From positions 1-5,769 of the forward strand of contig JAITAT010000130.1 of NCBI GenBank assembly GCA_031283975.1: DNA of 5,769 bases, given 5' to 3'. A program made the position numbers and the translations under genes. Every line of letters starts with the position of its first letter. Positions within the stretch are counted from its first letter, which is position 1. The DNA comes from Synergistaceae bacterium (lineage in GTDB: Bacteria > Synergistota > Synergistia > Synergistales > Synergistaceae). A model generated the notes under the pieces. The model was not told the origin of the DNA and did not search any database. It saw nothing but the letters and a program-made list of their open reading frames with translations. This document shows, one piece after another, positions 1 through 5,769 of the stretch.

Positions 1-150
1 CTGGGGTTCGAGGCGACGCGCGACGCGTTGACCCGCGTCCGCGCAAAGCACACAACTTGGAAGCTAGGAATACTTTACATCGACTCGGTTGTCGCGGATT
101 TGACTGTATCTCCTGCGAAGGCTCCGCGTCATCTACGGGAGCAGGCATAA
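1..150 (+). CDS. 3' end of an unidentified protein-coding gene (partial)
   Basis: The first forward frame is open from the window edge to a TAA at 148-150, giving 49 residues of a C-terminus. Its middle part (TWKLGILYIDSVVADLTV) looks like a buried strand or helix region, and the tail is basic. Third codon positions are almost all G or C over the first 18 codons, as in the neighbouring genes, which favours real coding; the bias weakens towards the end. A strong plus-strand terminator follows 77 bases after the stop, which fits a gene ending here. I do not recognise the family. Two other frames are also largely open in this short GC-rich stretch (one plus, one minus), so the reading frame is likely rather than certain, and an RNA gene cannot be excluded. 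Confidence 0.4.
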   Translation: MGFEATRDALTRVRAKHTTWKLGILYIDSVVADLTVSPAKAPRHLREQA

Positions 151-227
151 GTATTGGCCGGCCACCCGCCTCGGAGGATTGATTCTTTAACAGCGTTTCA
201 AAACAAAGCGTTTATCCTAAGAGATAC

Positions 228-260
228 GGGGAGCCGGAATAAAAACGGCTCCCCATTTTT
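228..260 (+). terminator. Rho-independent terminator hairpin upstream of the serine operon
   Basis: A perfect 9-bp GC-rich stem (GGGGAGCCG at 228-236 with CGGCTCCCC at 246-254) closes a 9-base A-rich loop. It is followed by A and then five T (256-260). This is a textbook intrinsic terminator on the plus strand and has no T-run on the minus side. It most simply ends the transcript of the gene that stops at 150. Only 44 bases separate it from the aminotransferase start and I find no good promoter there, so it could also act as a read-through or attenuation point for the operon. Confidence 0.8.
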
Positions 261-287
261 GTCCGGTCTTGAAAAATTTTTTATTAC

Positions 288-294
288 GAGGAGG
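288..294 (+). promoter_or_regulatory. Ribosome binding site of the aminotransferase gene
   Basis: GAGGAGG is a strong Shine-Dalgarno match lying 10 bases before the ATG at 305. It rules out the upstream in-frame TTG at 269, which would put the site inside the gene. A second ATG at 300, out of frame, lies 5 bases after the motif and reads only ATG-ACA-TGA. Confidence 0.8.
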
Positions 295-304
295 AACTTA
301 TGAC

Positions 305-1435
305 ATGAAAAGATATTTGATGACTCCAGGGCCTGTTCCCGTATCCGCCGAGGTTTCGCTCCGCGAGGCACACACTCTCATAGGGCACAGGGGAAAAGAA
401 TTTTCGGATCTGTTTTCAGGCATAGAGGAAAAATTGTCGCGCCTGCTCGACAGCGAGGGCAAAACCGTGATATTCCCGGCATCGGGAACCGGGGCGCTCG
501 AAAGCCTCTCGGCGAATTTCACCGGCCCGGATACCTCCGTCATATCGGTATCGTGCGGGGTGTTCGGGGACAGGTTCCGCGAGATTACGACTCTCACGGG
601 TGCCCGGATGATAAACGTGGATCTTCCTCCGGGAGAGGGAGTACGGCCCGACAAGGTAGCTTCCGCCGTCAAATCGAACCCGGATGCGTCCGTTTTGCTG
701 CTGACGCAGAACGAGACATCCACCGGAGTATTCAACCACATCGACGAAATCATCGGGGAGTTGCCGAAAAACGGGCGGCCCCTAGTTCTCGTCGACGGCG
801 TCAGTTCCGTCGGCGCTATGCCGTGTTTCCCTGAAAAATGGGGCATCGACGGCCTCGCCACCGCCTCGCAGAAGGGGCTGCTGACTCCTCCGGGACTCGC
901 ACTGATATGGCTATCTGAACGCGGATGGGAAGCCGCATCGAAGAGAAAATGCCCCTCTTACTACTTCGACCTGCCGCGCCAGAAGGAATACCTGTACAAG
1001 GACGCTCCGGAGAACCCGTACACGCCTCCGGTATCGCTCTATTTCGCCCTGGACGCGGCTCTCGATGAAATAACTTCGGACGGCTGGTTCGCCGAAAGAG
1101 CGCTCGCCGCCCGCTCGCTCGCCGCCGGGATAGAATCTCTCGGTTTCGATCTGCTGGTCAGGGACGAAAAATTCCGTTCGCCGGGATTGACGGCCTTTTC
1201 CCACTCCTCCGGCGAAACTTCCGCGATACTGAAACGCCTCAAAACCATCGGGGTCGAGCCGGCGGGAGGACAGGGCAAATTCAAGGGGAACCTCATTCGC
1301 ATGTCGCACTATCACGACGTGAGGTGGCCGGAAATTTCCCTGGCGCTCGGCAGCCTGTACGCGGCTCTCGGTGAATCTCGGAAACAGGCGGGGGATTTCA
1401 TGCGGCGGGCCTTTGAAATATGGGAGGCTAATTGA
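305..1435 (+). CDS. Class V PLP aminotransferase, alanine/serine-glyoxylate type; probable phosphoserine transaminase
   Basis: A complete 376-residue protein, the usual size for the alanine-glyoxylate/serine-pyruvate aminotransferase branch of fold type I PLP enzymes. Visible landmarks are the N-terminal TPGPVPV (7-13), GHRGKEF (27-33), the phosphate-binding SGTGA (60-64), the cofactor aspartate in VDGVSSVG (D164), the Schiff-base lysine in SQKGL (K190) and a C-terminal substrate arginine (R332, in LIRMSHYHD). The ATG at 305 was chosen because it follows GAGGAGG and starts directly before the conserved N-terminal motif. The gene sits one base before serA and two genes before a phosphatase. 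From that context I infer that it transaminates 3-phosphohydroxypyruvate to phosphoserine with an amino donor such as glutamate or alanine, replacing classical SerC. Serine- or alanine-glyoxylate transamination is the main alternative. The family is secure; the substrate is inferred. Likely cytosolic, with no signal peptide. Confidence 0.88.
   Translation: MKRYLMTPGPVPVSAEVSLREAHTLIGHRGKEFSDLFSGIEEKLSRLLDSEGKTVIFPASGTGALESLSANFTGPDTSVISVSCGVFGDRFREITTLTGARMINVDLPPGEGVRPDKVASAVKSNPDASVLLLTQNETSTGVFNHIDEIIGELPKNGRPLVLVDGVSSVGAMPCFPEKWGIDGLATASQKGLLTPPGLALIWLSERGWEAASKRKCPSYYFDLPRQKEYLYKDAPENPYTPPVSLYFALDAALDEITSDGWFAERALAARSLAAGIESLGFDLLVRDEKFRSPGLTAFSHSSGETSAILKRLKTIGVEPAGGQGKFKGNLIRMSHYHDVRWPEISLALGSLYAALGESRKQAGDFMRRAFEIWEAN
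1422..1427 (+). promoter_or_regulatory. Ribosome binding site of serA
   Basis: GGGAGG lies 9 bases before the ATG at 1437, inside the last codons of the aminotransferase gene. It supports the 1437 start rather than the longer in-frame extension to 1371, and it shows that serA is translated from the same message. Confidence 0.75.
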
Positions 1436-1436
1436 G

Positions 1437-3089
1437 ATGGGCGGCAAAAAATTCAGAATAATAATCCCCGAGGCACTGGGCGACGAGGGGCTGCGTATAC
1501 TGAAGGAAGCCGGGGACGCCGACGTTGATATCAAAACGGGCATAACGAGGCCGGATCTTCTGAAAATAATAGAACACTACGACGCCATCATCACAAGAAG
1601 CGGAACCACCATGGACAAAACGGCCATTGACGCAGCGAAGAAACTCAAGGTCATAGCGAGAGCCGGCGTCGGAGTGGACAACGTCGATATTCAGGAAGCG
1701 AGCAGACGCGGGATAGTGGTCATAAACGCCCCCACAGGCAACACCCTCGCCGCCGCGGAACAGACGATGGCCCTCATGCTCGCCATGATGCGGCACATCC
1801 CACAGGCGCACGTTTCACTCACTCAAGGCGAGTGGGACCGCAAACGTTTCACCGGCCGCCAGCTCCACGGTAAAAAAATTCTCATAGTGGGATTAGGTAG
1901 AATAGGAATCCAAGTCGGCATCAGGTGCCGCGCTTTCGGCATGGATATTCTGTGCTTCGACCCGTACGTGCCCGAAAAAAGAATTTTGGAACTCGGATTT
2001 CAGAAAACGGAGGATCTCGCGGGCGCGATGTCGCTTGCCGACATCGTATCGGTTCATGTGCCCATTACGAACGAGACGCATTGCGTCGTCAACGAAAAGA
2101 TGCTGCGCGCGATGAAGCACGGCTCTTACCTGATAAATTGCGCCCGCGGCGGAATCGTGGACGAGACGGCGTGCGCCCAGGCCCTCCGCGACGGCAGACT
2201 GGCGGGAGCGGCGTTCGACGTGTTCAGCCATGAACCTCCGACGGCCGACAATCCTCTCTTTGCCGACGACATAGCGGATAAAGTGACCCTTTCGCCTCAC
2301 CTCGGAGCGACTACGGTCGAAGCGCAGACGGAGGTTGCGCGAATCGCCGTCACGAACGCTCTGGCGGCTCTGCGAGGAGAGCAGTACGATCACGCGGTCA
2401 ACCTGCCGTTCATGGAGCAGTATCTCAACGACATACAGAGGAATTTCGTGCGGCTCGCGAGAAAAATGGGCGTCTTGGCTGCAAAACTCATCGAGAACGA
2501 CGGCGGCCCCGCGCTCAAATGCCAGGTGAGACTGAGGGGAGGAGAACTCGTCGACGAGGACGCCCCCCGCAACAGGAACCGCCCCTACACCATAGCCGTG
2601 ATAAAAGGACTGCTCGAAGTGGCGCACGGCCCGGAAACAAACTATATGATAGCCCCAATACTGGCCGCGGAACGCGGCATCGAGATCGAGGAAAGCTTCG
2701 GAGAATCGCGGACGTACCACAATCTCATAGAGGTGACCGCGGTGAGCCAGAAATCGACCGTGTCACTGACCGGAACCATAACCGAGGAAGGCCGCCAGCA
2801 CATAGTCAAAGTCAACGATTATTGGATCGATTTCAACCCCAACGGGCAGTTACTGATGTTCCAAAACCATGACCGCCCCGGCGTCATAGGCATGGTCGGC
2901 AAACTTTTGGGGGATTCCGGGGTCAACATAGCGAATTTCTCGCTGGGCCGCAAGGAAAGCAGCGGGCTGGCCCTGGCCGTCATGGAGGTCGACGGCGTGA
3001 TATCGAAAGACCTTCTCTCCGAACTCGAGCGGAACGGCGACATGATATGGGCCGCTACCGTGAAACTCAACGGGGAAACCAACCGATGA
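1437..3089 (+). CDS. serA: D-3-phosphoglycerate dehydrogenase, long form with C-terminal ACT domain
   Basis: A 550-residue cytosolic NAD-dependent 2-hydroxyacid dehydrogenase for the committed step of serine synthesis, 3-phosphoglycerate to 3-phosphohydroxypyruvate. The substrate domain (about 1-100) carries RAGVGVDNVD (75-84). The Rossmann domain has VGLGRIG (151-157) and D175 for NAD ribose. Catalytic residues are visible as R237 (in NCARGG), E266 and H288 (in SPHLGATT), with D261 nearby. Residues from about 323 to 465 form the intervening regulatory (ASB-type) domain that begins NLPFMEQYL. The ACT domain spans about 472-547 with the HDRPGVIGMVG core, the fold known to bind serine in this family, so feedback inhibition is expected. 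The architecture matches the 520-540 residue long type of Bacillus and Mycobacterium, slightly longer. One base separates it from the aminotransferase, and its TGA overlaps the next start. All key residues are present and the call is secure. Confidence 0.96.
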   Translation: MGGKKFRIIIPEALGDEGLRILKEAGDADVDIKTGITRPDLLKIIEHYDAIITRSGTTMDKTAIDAAKKLKVIARAGVGVDNVDIQEASRRGIVVINAPTGNTLAAAEQTMALMLAMMRHIPQAHVSLTQGEWDRKRFTGRQLHGKKILIVGLGRIGIQVGIRCRAFGMDILCFDPYVPEKRILELGFQKTEDLAGAMSLADIVSVHVPITNETHCVVNEKMLRAMKHGSYLINCARGGIVDETACAQALRDGRLAGAAFDVFSHEPPTADNPLFADDIADKVTLSPHLGATTVEAQTEVARIAVTNALAALRGEQYDHAVNLPFMEQYLNDIQRNFVRLARKMGVLAAKLIENDGGPALKCQVRLRGGELVDEDAPRNRNRPYTIAVIKGLLEVAHGPETNYMIAPILAAERGIEIEESFGESRTYHNLIEVTAVSQKSTVSLTGTITEEGRQHIVKVNDYWIDFNPNGQLLMFQNHDRPGVIGMVGKLLGDSGVNIANFSLGRKESSGLALAVMEVDGVISKDLLSELERNGDMIWAATVKLNGETNR

Positions 3090-3739
3090 GGTTTTTCATC
3101 GTAAGGCACGGCGAAACGCGGTGGAACACCGAAGGGCGTTTTCAGGGACAGCGCGACACCGAACTCAACGAACGCGGAGTCGCCCAGTCCAATCGCGTCG
3201 CTGAATATCTCGCCGAGCACGGGTTCGACGCCGTCGTCTCCAGCCCTTTGAAGCGCGCGTACTTCGCCGCCGAAAAAATAGCGGAGCGCTGCCGCGTAAA
3301 GACCGTGGAAAAGATACCTGCTTTTACCGAGATAAACCACGGCGACTGGGAGGGACTTTTGTCATCTGAGGTCTCCGCCCGCTGGCCGAGATTGATCGAG
3401 ATGTGGCACTCCGAACCGCACACCGTCATAATGCCGGGCGAGAATGGCGAATCACTGCGCTCCGTCCAGATACGCTCGGCGGCGGCGGCGGCGGAGCTAG
3501 CCGAAAGATATTCGGGAGACGTCTGCGTAACGGCGCACGACGCCGTGATAAAAACGCTCGTCTGCCACTTCCTGAACGCTCCCTTGTCCAGCTTCTGGAG
3601 TTTTCAGATAGCGAACTGCGGGCTGACGATAGTGGAAGTCATCGCGGGCAAGCCGCCGAGAATGAGCCTGATGGGCGACGCTCACTATCTCGGCGAGCGC
3701 GGTAAAAATTTCACTCTGCCGGAGCAGAAGGGGCTTTAG
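3086..3739 (+). CDS. Histidine phosphatase family protein; probable metal-independent phosphoserine phosphatase
   Basis: A 217-residue protein of the phosphoglycerate mutase-like histidine phosphatase superfamily. The nucleophile is H8 in VRHGETRWN (6-14), with R7 beside it. The second phosphate arginine is R57 (SSPLKR), the acid is E82 (TEINHGDWEG) and the second catalytic histidine is H151 (VTAHD). The start is the ATG at 3086, whose ATGA overlaps the serA stop. It has only a weak GGGGAA upstream, so translation probably depends on coupling to serA. Position after serA and the aminotransferase makes phosphoserine to serine the likely reaction, as for the cofactor-independent phosphoserine phosphatase of Hydrogenobacter thermophilus. 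From memory, His85 of that enzyme is important for phosphoserine, and H85 is present here. Alpha-ribazole phosphatase or a general phosphatase remain alternatives. Its last 29 bases overlap the end of lysA on the other strand. Confidence 0.85.
   Translation: MRFFIVRHGETRWNTEGRFQGQRDTELNERGVAQSNRVAEYLAEHGFDAVVSSPLKRAYFAAEKIAERCRVKTVEKIPAFTEINHGDWEGLLSSEVSARWPRLIEMWHSEPHTVIMPGENGESLRSVQIRSAAAAAELAERYSGDVCVTAHDAVIKTLVCHFLNAPLSSFWSFQIANCGLTIVEVIAGKPPRMSLMGDAHYLGERGKNFTLPEQKGL
3477..3494 (+). repeat. (CGG)6 trinucleotide repeat inside the phosphatase gene
   Basis: Six perfect CGG units, read in frame as TCG then five GCG codons, encode S131 and alanines 132-136 in a helical segment of the histidine phosphatase. 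The repeat is in frame, so a change in unit number would add or remove alanine without a frameshift. Confidence 0.7.
3704..3729 (-). terminator. Weak candidate terminator at the end of lysA
   Basis: On the minus strand a 5-bp stem (plus one G-U pair) closed by the loop TCCG, a UNCG-type tetraloop on a C-G pair, covers 3714-3729. The lysA stop and two A follow, then five T (3708-3704). The stem is short and the T-run starts five bases after it, so this is a candidate only. It lies entirely within the opposing phosphatase coding sequence. Confidence 0.25.
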
Positions 3740-5003
3740 TATCGAGCAGCGGGTCGCACGCGTACAAATCCGCGTATGTCTGGCGTCTCACGGAGAGACG
3801 CGGGCGTCCGTTTTTCACGGCGACTATTGCCGGAATCGGAGTTTTATTGTAATTGTTGGCCATCGCGTGATTATACGCCCCGGTGCAGAGGACGGCTATC
3901 ACGTCACCCCGTTCGACCGCCGGCAGAGCTATGTCACGGATGACTATATCACCCGACTCGCAGCATTTGCCCGCTATAGTGACCTTGCAATCCGGGGGTT
4001 CTCCGTATTTGTTCGCCGCCACGGCGTCGTAAACGGCCCCGTAGAGCGCGGGGCGGGGGTTGTCCGGATACCCTCCGTCGATCCCGACGTAAACCGCGAC
4101 ACCGGGAACTTCTTTCACGCCGCACACCGTATAGAGCGTTATCCCGGACGGGCCCGTTATATAGCGCCCGGGCTCGATTATAAGGTCGGGGCGTTTTATG
4201 CCGCTGCCGGCGCAAAACTCTTCGACCCGTTTCACCATGGCTTCGATAAAGCATTCGACCGGAATGGGCCTGTCGGCATCCGTATAGGATACTCCGAACC
4301 CGCCGCCCATATCCAGTATTCGCGTCTCGAAACCCATTTTGGAGCGCAGATCGCGGATAAGCGAGAGAAGGACGTCCGCGGCCGCAAGATGCGCCGACTC
4401 GTCCATCAACTGGGAACCCACATGAAAGTGAAAACCGAGCGGCGAGACGTTCTTCATCTTCATGAGAACCGGCATGGCGTTTACAACCGCCTCGGGGGAC
4501 AGGCCAAACTTGGTCCCGCCGCCGGACGTCAGTATATGTTTATGCGTGTTTCCTTCGACGCCGGGGTTTACCCTGATCAAGATATTCGCGCGCAAATTTG
4601 ACTTCCGTGCCGTTTCGTCGATGAGGTTTATCTCGTCGACGCTGTCGCAGACGAATTTACCGACGCCGTATTCCATTCCGTCGGATATCTCCCGGGCGGT
4701 CTTGCTGTTTCCGTGAAACGCTATCCGCGAGGCCGGAAAGCTCACGCCGCGCGCGAGATAAAGCTCGCCGCCCGACACGACGTCGAGTCCAAGACCCTCG
4801 TCTATCAAAACGCGCAGCATATCGCGCGTCAAAAAAGCCTTCGACGCGAAATGAGTGCGGCACCTCTCGTATTTTTCATCGAAGCACGATTTTATCGCGC
4901 GTATCCGGCTGGTTATCTCGTCCTCCGAAACGACGTATAACGGAGTACCGTATTTGCGCGCCAGTTCGACCGTATCGCAGCCGTGGAAAATAAAATTCCC
5001 CAT
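3711..5003 (-). CDS. lysA: Diaminopimelate decarboxylase
   Basis: A complete 430-residue PLP enzyme of the alanine racemase-like fold III decarboxylases, catalysing meso-diaminopimelate to L-lysine, the last step of lysine synthesis. The cofactor lysine is K55 in HFASKAF. Further landmarks are LDVVSGGEL (73-81), HVGSQ (194-198), the phosphate-binding GGGFG (233-237), EPGRY (277-281), the catalytic CESGD (348-352, whose cysteine completes the partner subunit's active site) and GAYNHAMANNYN (375-386). Length is typical. The ATG at 5003 has a good GAGGTGA site just upstream. The gene begins 24 bases after an outer-membrane barrel gene on the same strand, so the two are probably co-transcribed. 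Its 3' end overlaps the phosphatase gene by 29 bases. Arginine or ornithine decarboxylases share the fold, but the motif set and length favour LysA strongly. Confidence 0.95.
   Translation of the reverse strand: MGNFIFHGCDTVELARKYGTPLYVVSEDEITSRIRAIKSCFDEKYERCRTHFASKAFLTRDMLRVLIDEGLGLDVVSGGELYLARGVSFPASRIAFHGNSKTAREISDGMEYGVGKFVCDSVDEINLIDETARKSNLRANILIRVNPGVEGNTHKHILTSGGGTKFGLSPEAVVNAMPVLMKMKNVSPLGFHFHVGSQLMDESAHLAAADVLLSLIRDLRSKMGFETRILDMGGGFGVSYTDADRPIPVECFIEAMVKRVEEFCAGSGIKRPDLIIEPGRYITGPSGITLYTVCGVKEVPGVAVYVGIDGGYPDNPRPALYGAVYDAVAANKYGEPPDCKVTIAGKCCESGDIVIRDIALPAVERGDVIAVLCTGAYNHAMANNYNKTPIPAIVAVKNGRPRLSVRRQTYADLYACDPLLDTKAPSAPAE
3783..3815 (+). terminator. Candidate terminator of the serine operon, antisense within lysA
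   Basis: A perfect 7-bp stem (GCGTCTC at 3783-3789 with GAGACGC at 3795-3801) with a 5-base loop lies 44 bases after the phosphatase stop. Five T follow at 3811-3815, separated from the stem by nine bases. An alternative, bulged fold (3790-3811) would abut the T-run directly. It is the best plus-strand terminator signal I see at this junction, but it also encodes the C-terminal part of lysA, so the match may be fortuitous. Confidence 0.35.
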
Positions 5004-5007
5004 CTCT

Positions 5008-5014
5008 TCACCTC
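5008..5014 (-). promoter_or_regulatory. Ribosome binding site of lysA
   Basis: On the minus strand GAGGTGA lies four bases before the ATG at 5003, in the 24-base gap after the barrel gene's stop. It supports the chosen start. Confidence 0.75.
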
Positions 5015-5027
5015 GGCTCCTAACGTT

Positions 5028-5769
5028 TCATGGCAGCGGGGATACGTGCCATGCCGGATTGCCTATGGAAAACCCGAATACAAACTCGTTATCGCTGCTG
5101 TAAACCATAGCTACCCTTCCTTTTAGAGGCTGTCCGGAAACCGTAAAAGCGATCCCGGCCTCCCAGGCATCGCGAGTGACGTTCCAGCTTTCCAATACCG
5201 CTCCATAGGAAGCGAAGATATCCCCTCTCAGCGTTCCCCACCACGAATGGTGAAAATCCCTGCCTATTCCGACGCTCGTCCACGCCGCCTGATCTCCCGC
5301 CCAGGGATGTCTCGCGAGCGAGAGCAGTTCCTCCCTGTCGCCGAGAACCACCCGATACGCTGGGTTGTCATTCTCTCCCGTCTCCAGGCCAAAATTCAGC
5401 AAAAAACGCAGATTGCTCCTCAACGGAATATACGCGTTCAGCGTAGTCCGCGACACGGCTATGTCCTCATTGTTCAGCCAAAGCTGAAAGTTGAATGAAT
5501 ATCCCTTCGACGGAGTCAGCATGTTATCCAGGGTATCTCTGTTGAAATACAGGTACGGTCCCCACGAAAACCTTCGCCAGCCGGGCGTGTCCGCGTATTC
5601 TCCCCCAACGCCTATCCCCAGCCTGTAATTTTTTATCCTGTCCCTGTAATACATCACTCGGGCGGAGTATCTTCCGATTGAGTACTCATCAAAACCGTTC
5701 AAATCCCATTCTTCTCTCCCTCCCGAAACGGCGAAACCCCACTGGCCGCCGCTCGTAAGGGGGGTGAAA
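5028..5769 (-). CDS. C-terminal outer-membrane beta-barrel of a BamA/surface-antigen type protein (partial)
   Basis: The frame is open from the window edge to a TGA at 5030-5028, giving 246 visible residues; the start lies outside, since the TTG near 5702 is only an internal leucine codon. The sequence is a run of amphipathic, aromatic-rich strands with alternating polar and nonpolar residues, separated by turns rich in Gly, Asn and Asp, for example YRLGIGVGGEY and LRFLLNFGLETG. DTLDN followed by TPSKGYSF (visible residues 78-92) resembles the strand-and-turn pattern of the bacterial surface antigen (D15) barrel, also found at the C-terminus of some patatin-like phospholipases. The chain ends with a strand, FVFGFSIG, plus a ten-residue tail, rather than the classical terminal aromatic. 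Which N-terminal domain it carries (POTRA, patatin or other) cannot be seen. It implies a diderm host and lies directly upstream of lysA. Confidence 0.7.
   Translation of the reverse strand, partial: FTPLTSGGQWGFAVSGGREEWDLNGFDEYSIGRYSARVMYYRDRIKNYRLGIGVGGEYADTPGWRRFSWGPYLYFNRDTLDNMLTPSKGYSFNFQLWLNNEDIAVSRTTLNAYIPLRSNLRFLLNFGLETGENDNPAYRVVLGDREELLSLARHPWAGDQAAWTSVGIGRDFHHSWWGTLRGDIFASYGAVLESWNVTRDAWEAGIAFTVSGQPLKGRVAMVYSSDNEFVFGFSIGNPAWHVSPLP

Noticed and set aside
1..147. Minus-strand open frame starting with ATG at 147 and running off the left edge
   Set aside because: It has no good ribosome binding site, the translation looks like a shadow rich in Arg, Pro and Ser, and the terminator downstream serves the plus strand.
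192..213. AGCGTTT direct repeat as an operator or attachment site
   Set aside because: Two 7-base copies 15 bases apart are within chance expectation, and no integrase or regulator gene is adjacent.
1..227. 3' end of a structural RNA such as RNase P RNA, tmRNA or a tRNA (a GGTTCGA string at 5-11 resembles a T-loop)
   Set aside because: No matching acceptor stem, CCA end or other conserved core was found, and the frame-1 codon bias argues for coding.
269..304. TTG at 269 as start of the aminotransferase
   Set aside because: It would place the strong GAGGAGG site inside the gene and add 12 residues before the conserved N-terminus; the ATG at 305 fits better.
1893..2720. A 275-residue open frame on the minus strand inside serA
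   Set aside because: It lies antisense to the conserved NAD-binding and catalytic region of SerA, and its arginine- and histidine-rich translation has no domain pattern.
3867..4601. A 244-residue open frame on the plus strand opposite lysA
   Set aside because: It is fully antisense to a gene with all LysA catalytic motifs, has no ribosome binding site or recognisable domain, and its composition is that of a shadow frame in GC-rich DNA.

Overview
The window carries two opposed, tightly packed gene blocks of a mid-to-high GC bacterium. The plus-strand block (305-3739) is a three-gene operon that encodes a complete phosphorylated route to L-serine: a class V (alanine/serine-glyoxylate type) aminotransferase, a long-form D-3-phosphoglycerate dehydrogenase (SerA), and a histidine phosphatase that best fits a metal-independent phosphoserine phosphatase. 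The minus-strand block (5769 down to 3711) holds the C-terminal part of an outer-membrane beta-barrel protein, followed 24 bases later by diaminopimelate decarboxylase (lysA).

Layout on the plus strand: 1-150 is probably the 3' end of an unidentified gene. It is followed by about 75 bases with nothing I can name, then a strong intrinsic terminator hairpin (228-260), then a 44-base leader with a good Shine-Dalgarno. The aminotransferase (305-1435) is separated from serA (1437-3089) by one base. serA overlaps the phosphatase (3086-3739) by four bases (ATGA). The phosphatase and lysA meet tail to tail and overlap by 29 bases. Each transcript therefore has to end inside the other's coding sequence, and weak candidate terminators are visible there.

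How the genes work together: SerA oxidises 3-phosphoglycerate to 3-phosphohydroxypyruvate, the aminotransferase would convert this to phosphoserine, and the phosphatase would release serine. The two flanking steps use families other than the classical SerC and HAD-type SerB. The C-terminal ACT domain of SerA suggests feedback control by serine. LysA makes the last step to lysine and competes for meso-diaminopimelate, a peptidoglycan precursor; its likely co-transcription with an outer-membrane barrel gene places it in an envelope context.

Organism: the outer-membrane barrel points to a diderm. Frequent ATA isoleucine codons, Firmicutes-like flavour in LysA and the serine gene arrangement would suit a lineage such as Synergistota. 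This is an inference from general impression, not a demonstrated assignment. I see no mobile element, CRISPR array, tRNA or rRNA, and no convincing novel system; the most interesting points are the non-canonical serine operon and the compact convergent junction.
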